Source: Thermoleophilia bacterium (GTDB lineage: Bacteria; Actinomycetota; Thermoleophilia; Gaiellales; Gaiellaceae). From it: a DNA stretch of 8,616 nt. The DNA lies in contig JAOUEK010000054.1 in assembly GCA_029858755.1 (NCBI GenBank), positions 1-8,616 on the forward strand, in the 5' to 3' direction. The notes beneath the pieces are model-generated. The model had not been told where the DNA came from, made no database searches, and saw only the letters and a list, made by a program, of their open reading frames with translations. Made by a program: the position numbers and the translations under genes. This document shows positions 1 through 6,361 of the stretch, piece by piece (the stretch's first letter is position 1; every line of letters begins with the position of its first letter).

Positions 1-1023
1 AAGTGGAAGCGGCGCGCGCGCCGCTATCTGGGGCCGACGCTGAACACGCTCGACGGCCGTGCGCACCGAGAGCGGCGCCTCCTGCTGCAGCCCGCCCTCG
101 ATCGCCGTCGCGTCGCAGCCGCCGCGCCGATGTTGGAGCGCCACGTGGAGCAGGCGCTGGCCGGGCTGAGGAGCGGCGCCCGTGTCGACGTCCGCGGCCT
201 CGTCGACCCGCTGTCGCTGCGCATCGCGTGTCGCTTCCTGCTCGGCGCCGACCTCGGCGGGGCGGCTCCACAGCTCGCCGCGGATCTCGCCGTGCTGATG
301 GCCGCCGTGCCCCGCGTCGGCCCCGCCTGGCGCCTGGGCCCCGGCGGCCGGGCCCACACGCGCGTCGTCTCCTTCGCCTCGGGCGCTGTGGCCGCACGCC
401 GCGCGACCGGAGACGACGACGACGACCTGCTCGGCGTGCTCGTGGCCTCCGGGCTGCCGGACGAGGTCGTGCACGGGGAGATCGTGGCCTTCCTGCTTGC
501 GGCCGCGGACGAGCCCCCGAGCGCTCTCGCAGCTGCAGTCTCCCTGCTCGGACGGCGCCCGGACGCCCAGGACCGGCTGGTCGAGGAGCTCGGCCGGGCC
601 GGACCCGGTGACTCCACGCCCTATCTCGACGCGGTGCTGCGGGAAGCCCTCCGCCTGTATCCGCCCGCCCGGCACGTCGATCGCTGTCCGGTGCGAGCGC
701 TGGACGTCGGAGGCTCCCGGCTCGAGCGGGGCACGAACGTGATCGTCAGCCCGCTCGTGCTGCATCGCGACGCTGGCGTGTTCGAGCAGCCGGACGCCTT
801 TCGCCCGGAGCGGTGGCTCGAGGGCCGGCCAGAGCCCCCCCGCGGCGCGTACGTGCCTTTCGGAGCGGGTGTGCACACGTGCATCGGCGAGCCCTTGGCG
901 ACGGCGATCGTGCGTGCGACGCTCCGCGCGCTCGTCCTGCGCTGGAGCCTGTACGTCGACGACGACGCGCCGCCTCCGGAGCCGCGACGGCCGCCCCTCC
1001 ACGTGGAGCTCAGGGCGCGATGA
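1..1023 (+). CDS. Cytochrome P450, 5' end cut off by the window
   Basis: Haem-thiolate monooxygenase; the substrate cannot be told from sequence. The frame is open from base 1, so the start lies outside; about 340 residues remain, and full-length relatives of about 430-460 imply that roughly 100 are missing. Seen in order (numbering from base 1): a C-helix segment HRERRLLLQPAL near residues 22-33; an I-helix at about 160-185; the K-helix ExxR as EALR (215-218); a PERW motif; and the haem loop FGAGVHTCIG (287-296) with Cys294 as axial ligand (codon 880-882). Odd: where most P450s have AGxET, this one reads AAADEPP (bases 499-519), so the oxygen-activating Thr is Glu and is followed by two Pro. 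A run of five Asp lies just before the I-helix region. The stop overlaps the next ATG (ATGA). Family is certain; whether it is catalytically normal is not. Confidence 0.95.
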   Translation, partial: KWKRRARRYLGPTLNTLDGRAHRERRLLLQPALDRRRVAAAAPMLERHVEQALAGLRSGARVDVRGLVDPLSLRIACRFLLGADLGGAAPQLAADLAVLMAAVPRVGPAWRLGPGGRAHTRVVSFASGAVAARRATGDDDDDLLGVLVASGLPDEVVHGEIVAFLLAAADEPPSALAAAVSLLGRRPDAQDRLVEELGRAGPGDSTPYLDAVLREALRLYPPARHVDRCPVRALDVGGSRLERGTNVIVSPLVLHRDAGVFEQPDAFRPERWLEGRPEPPRGAYVPFGAGVHTCIGEPLATAIVRATLRALVLRWSLYVDDDAPPPEPRRPPLHVELRAR

Positions 1024-1928
1024 CGAGCGACCTCGTCGCCGCGCTCGATGCCGTGGCCTACGGCGACGTGTTCGACAGCGCTGTCTCCGAGGACGAGCTG
1101 TGGCGCTACTCCCGCGTGGCCGTGTCGCGGGACGAGCTGAAACGGCTTCTCGGGGGAGCCGACGCGCGACGCGCGCTCGTCGTCGAGGGGGATCTGGTCG
1201 CGCCCGCCGATCGGCCGCACCTGATCGGGTCTCGCGCGGCGGGGATCGAGCGGGCGGGGCGCATCGAGCGCCGAGCCCGCCGCGTGGCCCGCGTCGTCCG
1301 TCACGTCCCCTTCGTCCGCGGCGTCGCGCTCACGGGCTCGGCCGCAGCCGGGAACGCGCCCGAGCCGGCCGACACCGACCTGCTCGTGATCGTGGCGCCA
1401 GGCCGACTCGCCACCGTGTTCGTGCTCCTCGGCACGGCGGCGAGGATCCTCGGCAGGCAGGTGCTCTGCCCCAACTACTACCTCGCCGGCGATCACCTCG
1501 CGTTCCGCCCCGGCACGTACGTCGCCCGGGAGCTGGCGCAGGCTGTTCCCCTCGTCGGGGCGGCAGACCTCGTCTCCGCCAATCCCTGGCTTCGCGACTG
1601 GTTCCCGAACCTCCCGGCCGCCCGACGGCCGTCCCGTGACGCGGGGCCGACCGTGGCGCAACGGGCCCTGGAGCCGCTCCTCGGCGGACGGCTCGGGGAC
1701 GCCCTCGAGCGGCGCGCCCACCGGATCGCCGTCGCTCGGCTGCGGGCACACCACCGCGCCGCCGGCGAGGGCGTCCCGCCAGCCGTGCTCGATGCCCTCG
1801 CGGACGGCCGCGAGCTCCGGTTCCACGGCTCCGAGCTGCGGCCGGCGACGGAGAGCCGGTACGAGGAGGCGGTCGCCAGGCTCGCCTCGGCGCTCGACGC
1901 CGGCCGCGACGCCGGCCGGCCCGGCTAG
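1020..1928 (+). CDS. Nucleotidyltransferase-fold protein with N-terminal helix-turn-helix-like region
   Basis: 302 residues. The core signature of Pol-beta-type nucleotidyltransferases is visible: Gly-Ser at 106-107 in LTGSAAAG, then Asp118-Thr-Asp120 followed by LLVIV, which would bind the metal and nucleotide. The first 45 residues (YGDVFDSAVSEDELWRYS, then a second helix pair) resemble the small winged-helix-like segment often fused to such domains. The middle (CPNYYLAGDHL, later NPWLRDWFPN) is the conserved body of this uncharacterised subfamily. The C-terminus is helical and rich in Ala and Arg. The ATG at 1020 is chosen because it overlaps the P450 stop (ATGA) and has GGAG at 1005-1008; an upstream in-frame start at 813 would run far into the P450 gene. 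Translational coupling to the P450 is likely. The substrate is unknown. It could be a nucleotide or sugar-phosphate transferase, or an inactive regulator. Confidence 0.82.
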   Translation: MTSDLVAALDAVAYGDVFDSAVSEDELWRYSRVAVSRDELKRLLGGADARRALVVEGDLVAPADRPHLIGSRAAGIERAGRIERRARRVARVVRHVPFVRGVALTGSAAAGNAPEPADTDLLVIVAPGRLATVFVLLGTAARILGRQVLCPNYYLAGDHLAFRPGTYVARELAQAVPLVGAADLVSANPWLRDWFPNLPAARRPSRDAGPTVAQRALEPLLGGRLGDALERRAHRIAVARLRAHHRAAGEGVPPAVLDALADGRELRFHGSELRPATESRYEEAVARLASALDAGRDAGRPG

Positions 1929-1939
1929 ACTCGCGATCC
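1926..1939 (+). promoter_or_regulatory. Possible -10 box of a leaderless promoter
   Basis: TAGACT (1926-1931) fits the TAnnnT -10 pattern and ends 8 bases before the GTG at 1940. Its first three bases are the stop codon of the upstream gene. No Shine-Dalgarno sequence is visible in the 11-base gap, which fits a leaderless transcript. No clear -35 box is seen, so read-through from the upstream gene remains possible. Confidence 0.35.
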
Positions 1940-2914
1940 GTGGCGCTCACCGGCAAGCGCATCCTGATCACGGGCGGCGCGGGCTTCATCGGCACGACGC
2001 TCGCCCGCCGCCTCGTCGACGACAACGAGGTCGTCGCCGTCGACAACCTCCATCGCGACGTGCTCACCGGCACGGAGCTCGGCGAGCACCCGAACTTCCG
2101 CTTCGTCGTCGGAGACATCCTCGACCCCGAGGCGCTGCACGAGCTCGCGCGGGGCTGCACCCACGTCGTCCACGCCGCGGCGATCGCGGGCGTCGACACG
2201 GTGCTGGAGAGCCCGGTGCGCACGATGCGCGTGAACGTGGTCGGCACGTACAACGTGCTCGAGGCGGCGCTCGCGACCCGCGACACGCTCGAGCGGGTGA
2301 TCGAGTTCTCGACCAGCGAGGTCTTCGGCCAGCAGGCCTTCAACGTGGCGGAGGGCCACGTGACGACGATCGGCTCCGTCGGCGAGGCGCGCTGGACCTA
2401 CGCGGTCTCCAAGCTCGCCGGCGAGCACATGGCGCACGCGTACCACGACGAGCTGGGCCTGCCCGCCGTGTCGGTGCGGCCGTTCAACGTGTACGGGCCC
2501 GGCCAGGTCGGCGGCGGCGCGATCCGCGCCTTCATCGAGGCCGCGCTCGCGGGGCGCGACCTCACGATCCACGGCGACGGCTCGCAGATCCGGGCGTGGA
2601 CGTACGTCGACGACATGGTGCGGGGCCTCCTGCTCTGCCTCGAGCACCCGGCAGCCGTCGGCGAGAGCTTCAACATCGGCAACGCCCGCTCGGCCGTGAC
2701 GATCTTCGACCTGGCCGGACGCATCAAGCGCCTGTCGGGCTGCCCCGGGGAGATCGTCTTCCAGCCGCTGCACTACACGGACGTCGAGCTGCGCATCCCC
2801 AACGTGACCAAGGCGCGCGAGCTCCTCGGCTTCGAGGCGGAGGTGGAGCTGGAGGACGGCCTCGCCCGGACGATCGCCTGGTACCGCGCCCGCCTCGGCT
2901 CGCCCACGGCGTGA
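1940..2914 (+). CDS. NAD-dependent nucleotide-sugar epimerase/dehydratase/decarboxylase (extended SDR)
   Basis: 324 residues, full length for the extended SDR family, which modifies the sugar of UDP-, GDP- or dTDP-sugars through a 4-keto intermediate with bound NAD+. Seen: Rossmann GGAGFIG (12-18); an acidic residue after the second strand (VDN, 35-37); GDI (58-60); HAAA (78-81); the catalytic STSEVFG (124-130); YAVSK (154-158) with Tyr154/Lys158; RPFNVYGPG (180-188); and RAWTYVDD (218-225). Glu127 after Ser126 matches UDP-glucuronate decarboxylases (UXS, ArnA) and, more loosely, dTDP-glucose dehydratases (STDEVYG); simple 4-epimerases usually lack an acid there. The GTG start is chosen because it follows the previous stop by 11 bases and begins directly at the first beta strand. 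The sugar aminotransferase downstream suggests that the product is a 4-keto sugar for amination. The family is secure; the exact reaction is inferred. Confidence 0.9.
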   Translation: MALTGKRILITGGAGFIGTTLARRLVDDNEVVAVDNLHRDVLTGTELGEHPNFRFVVGDILDPEALHELARGCTHVVHAAAIAGVDTVLESPVRTMRVNVVGTYNVLEAALATRDTLERVIEFSTSEVFGQQAFNVAEGHVTTIGSVGEARWTYAVSKLAGEHMAHAYHDELGLPAVSVRPFNVYGPGQVGGGAIRAFIEAALAGRDLTIHGDGSQIRAWTYVDDMVRGLLLCLEHPAAVGESFNIGNARSAVTIFDLAGRIKRLSGCPGEIVFQPLHYTDVELRIPNVTKARELLGFEAEVELEDGLARTIAWYRARLGSPTA

Positions 2915-2922
2915 GTCGCCCC

Positions 2923-3023
2923 GTGTCGACCCCTCTTGCGTCCGTGGCTCGCGCCGCCAACGTCAGGGGTTGTTCCAGGAACGAGGTCGGACCTCGTGTG
3001 TCAAGCCCTCGTCCGTCAGTGGC
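2923..3023. repeat. Two imperfect 26-base direct repeats
   Basis: Bases 2923-2948 and 2998-3023 match at 21 of 26 positions. Both begin GTGTC, share CCCTC and CGTC blocks at the same offsets, and end GTGGC. They lie 75 bases apart and flank a hairpin. No coding frame with family resemblance was seen between the SDR stop and the aminotransferase start, so this is intergenic. The function is unknown. Confidence 0.55.
2965..3009. other. Two-tier intergenic hairpin
   Basis: An outer stem AGGGGTTG (2965-2972) with CAAGCCCT (3002-3009) pairs at 7 of 8 positions. Inside it is a perfect 7-base stem ACGAGGT/ACCTCGT (2981-2987 and 2991-2997) with a CGG loop. No T-run follows, so it is not a typical intrinsic terminator. 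It could be an mRNA 3' or 5' structure, or a protein-binding palindrome. Confidence 0.5.
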
Positions 3024-3028
3024 CGGCA

Positions 3029-3095
3029 CCGGCCGCGGTAGCGGCCGCTCCAGGGATGGTCGCGAGCATGGATCTGCTTCCGCAGATCCATGCTC
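3029..3095. repeat. Hairpin repeat element, copy 1 (related to 8479-8531)
   Basis: This element contains a hairpin CGGCCGC-GGTA-GCGGCCG (3030-3047), then CAGGGAT (3051-3057), TCGCG (3060-3064), then a perfect 14-base stem: 3064-3077 pairs with 3082-3095 around a TTCC loop. The same modules in the same order (GGCCGCG, AGCGGCCGC, CAGGGAT-nn-TCGCG, GGATCYGC) recur at 8479-8531, so this is a dispersed repeat rather than unique leader DNA. GGCCGG-CA-CCGGCC (3021-3034) forms a competing hairpin that overlaps the first stem. Confidence 0.65.
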
Positions 3096-3098
3096 TGC

Positions 3099-3104
3099 GG
3101 AGAG
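3099..3104 (+). promoter_or_regulatory. Shine-Dalgarno GGAGAG that fixes the GTG 3111 start
   Basis: GGAGAG lies 6 bases before GTG 3111. The longer in-frame ATG at 3090 has no ribosome site of its own and falls inside the 3064-3095 hairpin, so the GTG is preferred. The site begins only 3 bases after the hairpin stem ends, so folding could influence access. Confidence 0.7.
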
Positions 3105-3110
3105 AATCGC

Positions 3111-4181
3111 GTGAGCGACCCCATCCGGCTCGCACGGCCCGACGTCGGCGAAGCGGAGATGCGCGCCGTGGCGGAGGTGCTCGCGAGCGGTCAGCTGACG
3201 ATGGGGCCGAAGGTCGCGGAGCTCGAGCGCGCGATCGCCAGCGCGGTCGGCACGCGCGATGCCGTCGCCGTCGCCAACGGCACGGCGGCGCTGCACCTGG
3301 CGCTGCTCGCTCTCGACATCGGCCCCGGCGACGAGGTGATCGTGCCCGCGTACACGTTCCCCGCCACCGCCAATGCCGTGCGCCTGTGCGGCGCGGACGC
3401 CGTGCTCGTCGACGTCGACTCCGACACCTTCGTCGTCGACGTGGCGGCCGTCGAGGCGGCCGTCACCGCGCGGACGCGCGCCGTGATGGTCGTCCACCTC
3501 TTCGGCCGACCGGTGGACTGGAGCGGGCTCCGGGCAGCCGTGCCGGAGCGGGTGCTCCTCGTCGAGGACGCGGCTGGGGCGCTCGGCGCCCGCTACCGCG
3601 GCACGCCCTGCGGCGCCCTGGGCGTCGCGGGCTGCCTTTCCTTCCATCCGCGCAAGATCGTGACCACCGGTGAGGGGGGCGCGGTGACCACGGACGACGC
3701 CGCAGTGGCGGACGCGGTACGCCGCCTGAGGCACCACGGGATCGCCACCGACGGCAGCGCCGACATCGCCGTGCCCGGCTTCAACTACCGGCTGGCCGAC
3801 GTCCTCTGCGCGCTCGGCATCCCGCAGGTGGAGCGCCTGGAGGAGCTGCTCGCCGGCCGCGAGCAGGCGGCGGCGTGGTACGAGCAGCGGCTCGGCGGCC
3901 GCGTCGGCACGCCGTCGGCGGCAGAGGGCGACCGGCACGGTTGGCAGGCGTACGTGATCCGCGTCGACAGACGCGACGAGCTGCTGACGGAGTTGCGCGC
4001 GGAGGGGATCGAGGTGCAGATCGGGACGTACGCGCTCGACCGGCTCGGCGCCTACCGCGACCAGGGCCCCCTCGACGGCGCGCGCCGGGCCTACGAGCAC
4101 GCGCTTGCGCTGCCCTTCGCGGCGACGACGACGGAGGAGGAGGTCGACCGCGTTTGCGACGCGCTGCTCCGGCGCCTGTGA
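3111..4181 (+). CDS. DegT/DnrJ/EryC1/StrS-family PLP-dependent sugar aminotransferase
   Basis: 356 residues from GTG 3111, close to the usual 360-400 of this family, which transfers an amino group (normally from glutamate) to a keto group of a nucleotide-linked sugar. Seen: an N-terminal RPDVGEAEM segment; SGQLTMGPKV (26-35); the phosphate-binding NGTAALHLAL (56-65); PAYTFPATANA (79-89); VEDAAGALGA (151-160), with Asp153 expected to hold the pyridine nitrogen of PLP; SFHPRK (177-182), with Lys182 as the Schiff-base lysine; TTGEGGAVTT (185-194); GFNYRLAD (223-230). The C-terminal LALPF is also typical. All catalytic positions are intact. With the SDR upstream it probably makes a 4-amino sugar (similar steps: ArnB, PglE, PerA types), but the regiochemistry is not readable. 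A structured repeat region of about 200 bases separates it from the SDR, so it may have its own control. Confidence 0.92.
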   Translation: MSDPIRLARPDVGEAEMRAVAEVLASGQLTMGPKVAELERAIASAVGTRDAVAVANGTAALHLALLALDIGPGDEVIVPAYTFPATANAVRLCGADAVLVDVDSDTFVVDVAAVEAAVTARTRAVMVVHLFGRPVDWSGLRAAVPERVLLVEDAAGALGARYRGTPCGALGVAGCLSFHPRKIVTTGEGGAVTTDDAAVADAVRRLRHHGIATDGSADIAVPGFNYRLADVLCALGIPQVERLEELLAGREQAAAWYEQRLGGRVGTPSAAEGDRHGWQAYVIRVDRRDELLTELRAEGIEVQIGTYALDRLGAYRDQGPLDGARRAYEHALALPFAATTTEEEVDRVCDALLRRL

Positions 4182-4232
4182 ACGAAGACGTGACGCGTCG
4201 TGGGCTCGCAGCCGCGGCGTCCGAACCAGGAC

Positions 4233-4261
4233 TTGACAATCCCACATAAGTGAGTTATCAC
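4233..4261 (+). promoter_or_regulatory. Promoter of the tetR-family gene
   Basis: A perfect -35 box TTGACA (4233-4238), a 17-base spacer, then TATCAC (4256-4261) as -10. Transcription would start at about 4268-4270, just before the ATG at 4273, so the message would be almost leaderless; no strong Shine-Dalgarno is present. The -10 and spacer are covered by the operator palindrome, which fits autorepression. Confidence 0.65.
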
Positions 4262-4271
4262 TTACAAGTGA
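4247..4271. promoter_or_regulatory. TetR-family operator 1 (autoregulation)
   Basis: A perfect 18-base inverted repeat, TAAGTGA-gtta-TCACTTA (4247-4264), followed by a third half-site AAGTGA (4266-4271). The segment 4251-4265 matches operator 2 (4851-4865) at 13 of 15 bases. It overlaps the promoter of the repressor gene. Binding by the adjacent TetR protein is inferred from this placement and the shared motif. Confidence 0.7.
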
Positions 4272-4272
4272 G

Positions 4273-4824
4273 ATGAGCCCGACAGCCCAACGACAGACCG
4301 CCGAGGAACGCCGCGAGGCGGTGCTGGAGGCTTCGCGCAAGGAGTTCGCCGAGCACGGGCTGCACGGCGCCTCGACCGACGTCATCGCGCGCGCGGCAGG
4401 CATCTCCCAGCCGTACCTGTTTCGCCTCTTCGGCTCGAAGAAGGAGCTGTACCTGGAGTCGGTACGACGTTGCTTCGACCGCACGCTGGAGACGTTCCGC
4501 ACAGCGGCCGCGGGCAGTGCGGGGCATGAGGCGCTGCGTGCGATCGGCCTCGCCTACGGCGAGTTGATCGAGAGCGACCGGGTGCTGCTGCAGGCTCAGC
4601 TCCAGGCCTACGCGGGCTGCGACGACCCGGACGTCCGCGAGGTCGTGCGGCGTGGGTTCGGCCGGCTCGTCGATTACGTCGAGGCCGTCTCGGGCGCGTC
4701 GCCGGCCGACGTCTCCGCGTTCTTCGCCACGGGCATGCTCTACAACGTGATCGCCGCGATGGAGATCGAGAACTCCGACGAGCCGTGGGCCAGGCTCCTG
4801 TGCGAGGGATGCCGGGGGCACTGA
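4273..4824 (+). CDS. TetR/AcrR-family transcriptional repressor
   Basis: 183 residues, typical for the family. The N-terminal DNA-binding domain is clear: ERREAVLEASRKEFAEHG (11-29) is helix 1, STDVIARAAGIS (34-45) leads into the turn, and QPYLFRLFGSKKELYLE (46-62) holds the recognition helix and the classic FxxKxEL segment. The rest is the variable ligand-binding and dimer domain; residues near 103-116 (RVLLQAQLQAYAG) and 132-150 are helical. It starts at the first ATG after operator 1. The motif overlapping its promoter recurs before the MFS gene 66 bases downstream, so it very likely represses itself and the exporter until a ligand, probably an exported compound, binds. The ligand cannot be predicted. 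Confidence 0.93.
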   Translation: MSPTAQRQTAEERREAVLEASRKEFAEHGLHGASTDVIARAAGISQPYLFRLFGSKKELYLESVRRCFDRTLETFRTAAAGSAGHEALRAIGLAYGELIESDRVLLQAQLQAYAGCDDPDVREVVRRGFGRLVDYVEAVSGASPADVSAFFATGMLYNVIAAMEIENSDEPWARLLCEGCRGH

Positions 4825-4850
4825 GCACCCTTCTCTTTTTTCCCAGATGA

Positions 4851-4865
4851 TGAGTAATCACTCAC
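4851..4865. promoter_or_regulatory. TetR-family operator 2 (MFS gene)
   Basis: TGAGT-AATC-ACTCA (4851-4864) is a perfect 5-base inverted repeat in the gap between tetR and the exporter. It is 13/15 identical to operator 1 over 4851-4865. A -10-like TAATCA lies inside it at 4855-4860; the -35 is weak. It points to a separate, repressed promoter for the transporter genes. Confidence 0.7.
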
Positions 4866-4876
4866 TACTTTGCTAC

Positions 4877-4881
4877 GGAGG
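4877..4881 (+). promoter_or_regulatory. Shine-Dalgarno GGAGG that fixes the ATG 4891 start
   Basis: GGAGG sits 9 bases before ATG 4891. An in-frame TTG at 4870 would place this site inside the gene, so the ATG is preferred. Confidence 0.8.
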
Positions 4882-4890
4882 ACGAACGAC

Positions 4891-6321
4891 ATGACAGCTC
4901 GCACGCTCTGGACGTTCGCGATCACTTCGGTCGCCCTCTTCATGGTCTCCCTCGACAACCTCGTGGTGACGACTGCGATCCCGGTGATCCGCACCGACCT
5001 CGGCGCGTCGCTCGAGTCGCTCGAGTGGACCGTCAACGCCTACACCCTCACCTTCGCCGTGCTCCTGCTCACCGGCGCCGCGCTCGGCGACCGTTTCGGT
5101 CGGCGCCTGATGTTCTCGATCGGGGTCGGAATCTTCACGGTCGCTTCGGTCGCCGCCGCGCTCGCGCCGACCGTGGAGGCGCTCGACGTCGCCCGTGCCG
5201 TCCAGGGCCTCGGTGCCGCGATCGTGATGCCCCTCACGCTCACGCTGCTCAGCGCGTCCGTCTCCCCCGAGCGCCGCGGTCTCGCGCTCGGCGCATGGGG
5301 CGGCATCGGCGGCCTCGCCGTCGCGTTCGGGCCCGTCGTCGGCGGCGCGGTCGTCGACGGCATCTCGTGGCACTGGATCTTCTGGCTCAACGTCCCGATC
5401 GGCCTGGTGCTCGTCCCGCTCGCGCTGCTGCGGCTCGACGAGAGCCAGGGCCCCGGCGACCGCCTCGACCTGCCGGGCGTCGGCCTCGCCAGCGCCGGCA
5501 TGCTCGGCCTCGTCTGGGCGCTGATCAACGGCAACGCGGACGGCTGGACGAGCACGCAGATCGTCGCGCCGCTCGTCGCCGGGCTCACCCTGCTCGGCGC
5601 GTTCGCCGCCTGGGAGCTGCGCTCACCGGCGCCGATGCTGCCGCTCCGCTTCTTCCGCAACCGGGCGTTCGCCCTCGGCAACGTCTCCTCCCTGTTCATG
5701 TTCTTCGGGATGTTCGGGTCGATCTTTCTGCTCGCCCAGTTCTTCCAGACAGTGCAGGGCTACTCGCCGCTCCAGTCGGGGCTGCGCATCCTGCCCTGGA
5801 CGATTGCGCCGATGTTCATCGCCCCGATCGCCGGTGCGCTCTCGGACAAGATCAGCCCCCGCCTGATCCTGGGCGCCGGCCTCTCCCTGCAGGCGGCCGC
5901 GCTCGCGTGGATCGCCAGCGTCACCACCCCGACCGCACCGTACGGCGAGCTGGTGATCCCGTTCGCGCTCGCGGGCGTCGGCATGGCGCTGTTCTTCGCG
6001 CCCATGGCCAACGTCGTGCTCTCGGCGGTGCGGCCTGCCGAGGAGGGCCAGGCGTCCGGCGCCAACAACGCCATCCGCGAGCTGGGCGGCGTCTTCGGCG
6101 TCGCGGTGCTCGCCGCCGTGTTCTCCCGGGTCGGCGGCTACGAGTCCGGCGTCGCCTTCGTCGACGGCATGCGCTCCGCGGTCTATGTGGGGGCGGCCGT
6201 CGTGGGGATCGGCGCCGTGGCCGCGTTCCTGATCCCCTCGCCGCGCACGTGCTCGGAGGCGACGACCGTCGCCGTCGACCGTCCGGGGGAGCGGCTGGTG
6301 CCGCAGCCCGAGGCGGCGTAG
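4891..6321 (+). CDS. MFS drug:H+ antiporter, DHA2 (EmrB/QacA) type, 14 helices
   Basis: 476 residues, an inner-membrane proton-driven multidrug exporter by family. Seen: LDNLVVTTAIPVI (21-33), the DHA2 version of LDxTIVNVALP in helix 1, with Asp22; motif A, LTGAALGDRFGRR (60-72), between helices 2 and 3; ARAVQGLGAAIVMP (101-114), with the Arg of motif B; motif C region around GPVVGG (147-152), the antiporter signature, followed by WHWIFWLNVPIG (160-171), typical of DHA2. Hydrophobic segments continue to about 450 in a pattern that fits 14 helices; GANNAIRELGGVFGVAVL (390-407) is another DHA2 hallmark. The tail after 450 is polar and cytoplasmic. It is controlled by operator 2 and probably co-transcribed with the MMPL remnant 40 bases downstream. 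The substrate is unknown; antibiotics, dyes or a self-made metabolite are all possible. Confidence 0.93.
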   Translation: MTARTLWTFAITSVALFMVSLDNLVVTTAIPVIRTDLGASLESLEWTVNAYTLTFAVLLLTGAALGDRFGRRLMFSIGVGIFTVASVAAALAPTVEALDVARAVQGLGAAIVMPLTLTLLSASVSPERRGLALGAWGGIGGLAVAFGPVVGGAVVDGISWHWIFWLNVPIGLVLVPLALLRLDESQGPGDRLDLPGVGLASAGMLGLVWALINGNADGWTSTQIVAPLVAGLTLLGAFAAWELRSPAPMLPLRFFRNRAFALGNVSSLFMFFGMFGSIFLLAQFFQTVQGYSPLQSGLRILPWTIAPMFIAPIAGALSDKISPRLILGAGLSLQAAALAWIASVTTPTAPYGELVIPFALAGVGMALFFAPMANVVLSAVRPAEEGQASGANNAIRELGGVFGVAVLAAVFSRVGGYESGVAFVDGMRSAVYVGAAVVGIGAVAAFLIPSPRTCSEATTVAVDRPGERLVPQPEAA

Positions 6322-6332
6322 TCTCGAACCCC

Positions 6333-6360
6333 AGAGGAGCCCACCCGGAGAGGAGCCCAC
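6333..6360 (+). repeat. Duplicated 12-base ribosome-site repeat before the MMPL remnant
   Basis: AGAGGAGCCCAC occurs at 6333-6344 and again at 6349-6360, a 16-base period. Each copy carries AGGAG; the second ends one base before the ATG at 6362, with AGGAG (6351-6355) 6 bases upstream. The result looks like a tandemly duplicated Shine-Dalgarno. Confidence 0.6.
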
Positions 6361-6361
6361 G

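Noticed and set aside
621..1826. A 401-codon - strand frame antisense to the P450 and nucleotidyltransferase
   Set aside because: It is a shadow of two genes with intact motifs, and its product resembles no family.
1896..1917. Direct repeat GACGCCGGCC near the end of the nucleotidyltransferase gene
   Set aside because: It only reflects the repeated residues Asp-Ala-Gly-Arg in a GC-rich coding tail.
3090..3110. ATG 3090 as the aminotransferase start
   Set aside because: It lies inside a perfect hairpin with no Shine-Dalgarno, while GTG 3111 has GGAGAG at the right distance and begins the conserved N-terminus.
2724..4502. A 592-codon - strand frame antisense to the aminotransferase
   Set aside because: It has no recognisable domain, repetitive low-complexity composition and full overlap with a clear PLP aminotransferase. 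Its internal repeat only reflects the 26-base DNA repeats.
4870..4890. TTG 4870 as the MFS start
   Set aside because: It would place the GGAGG ribosome site inside the gene; ATG 4891 is well spaced from it.
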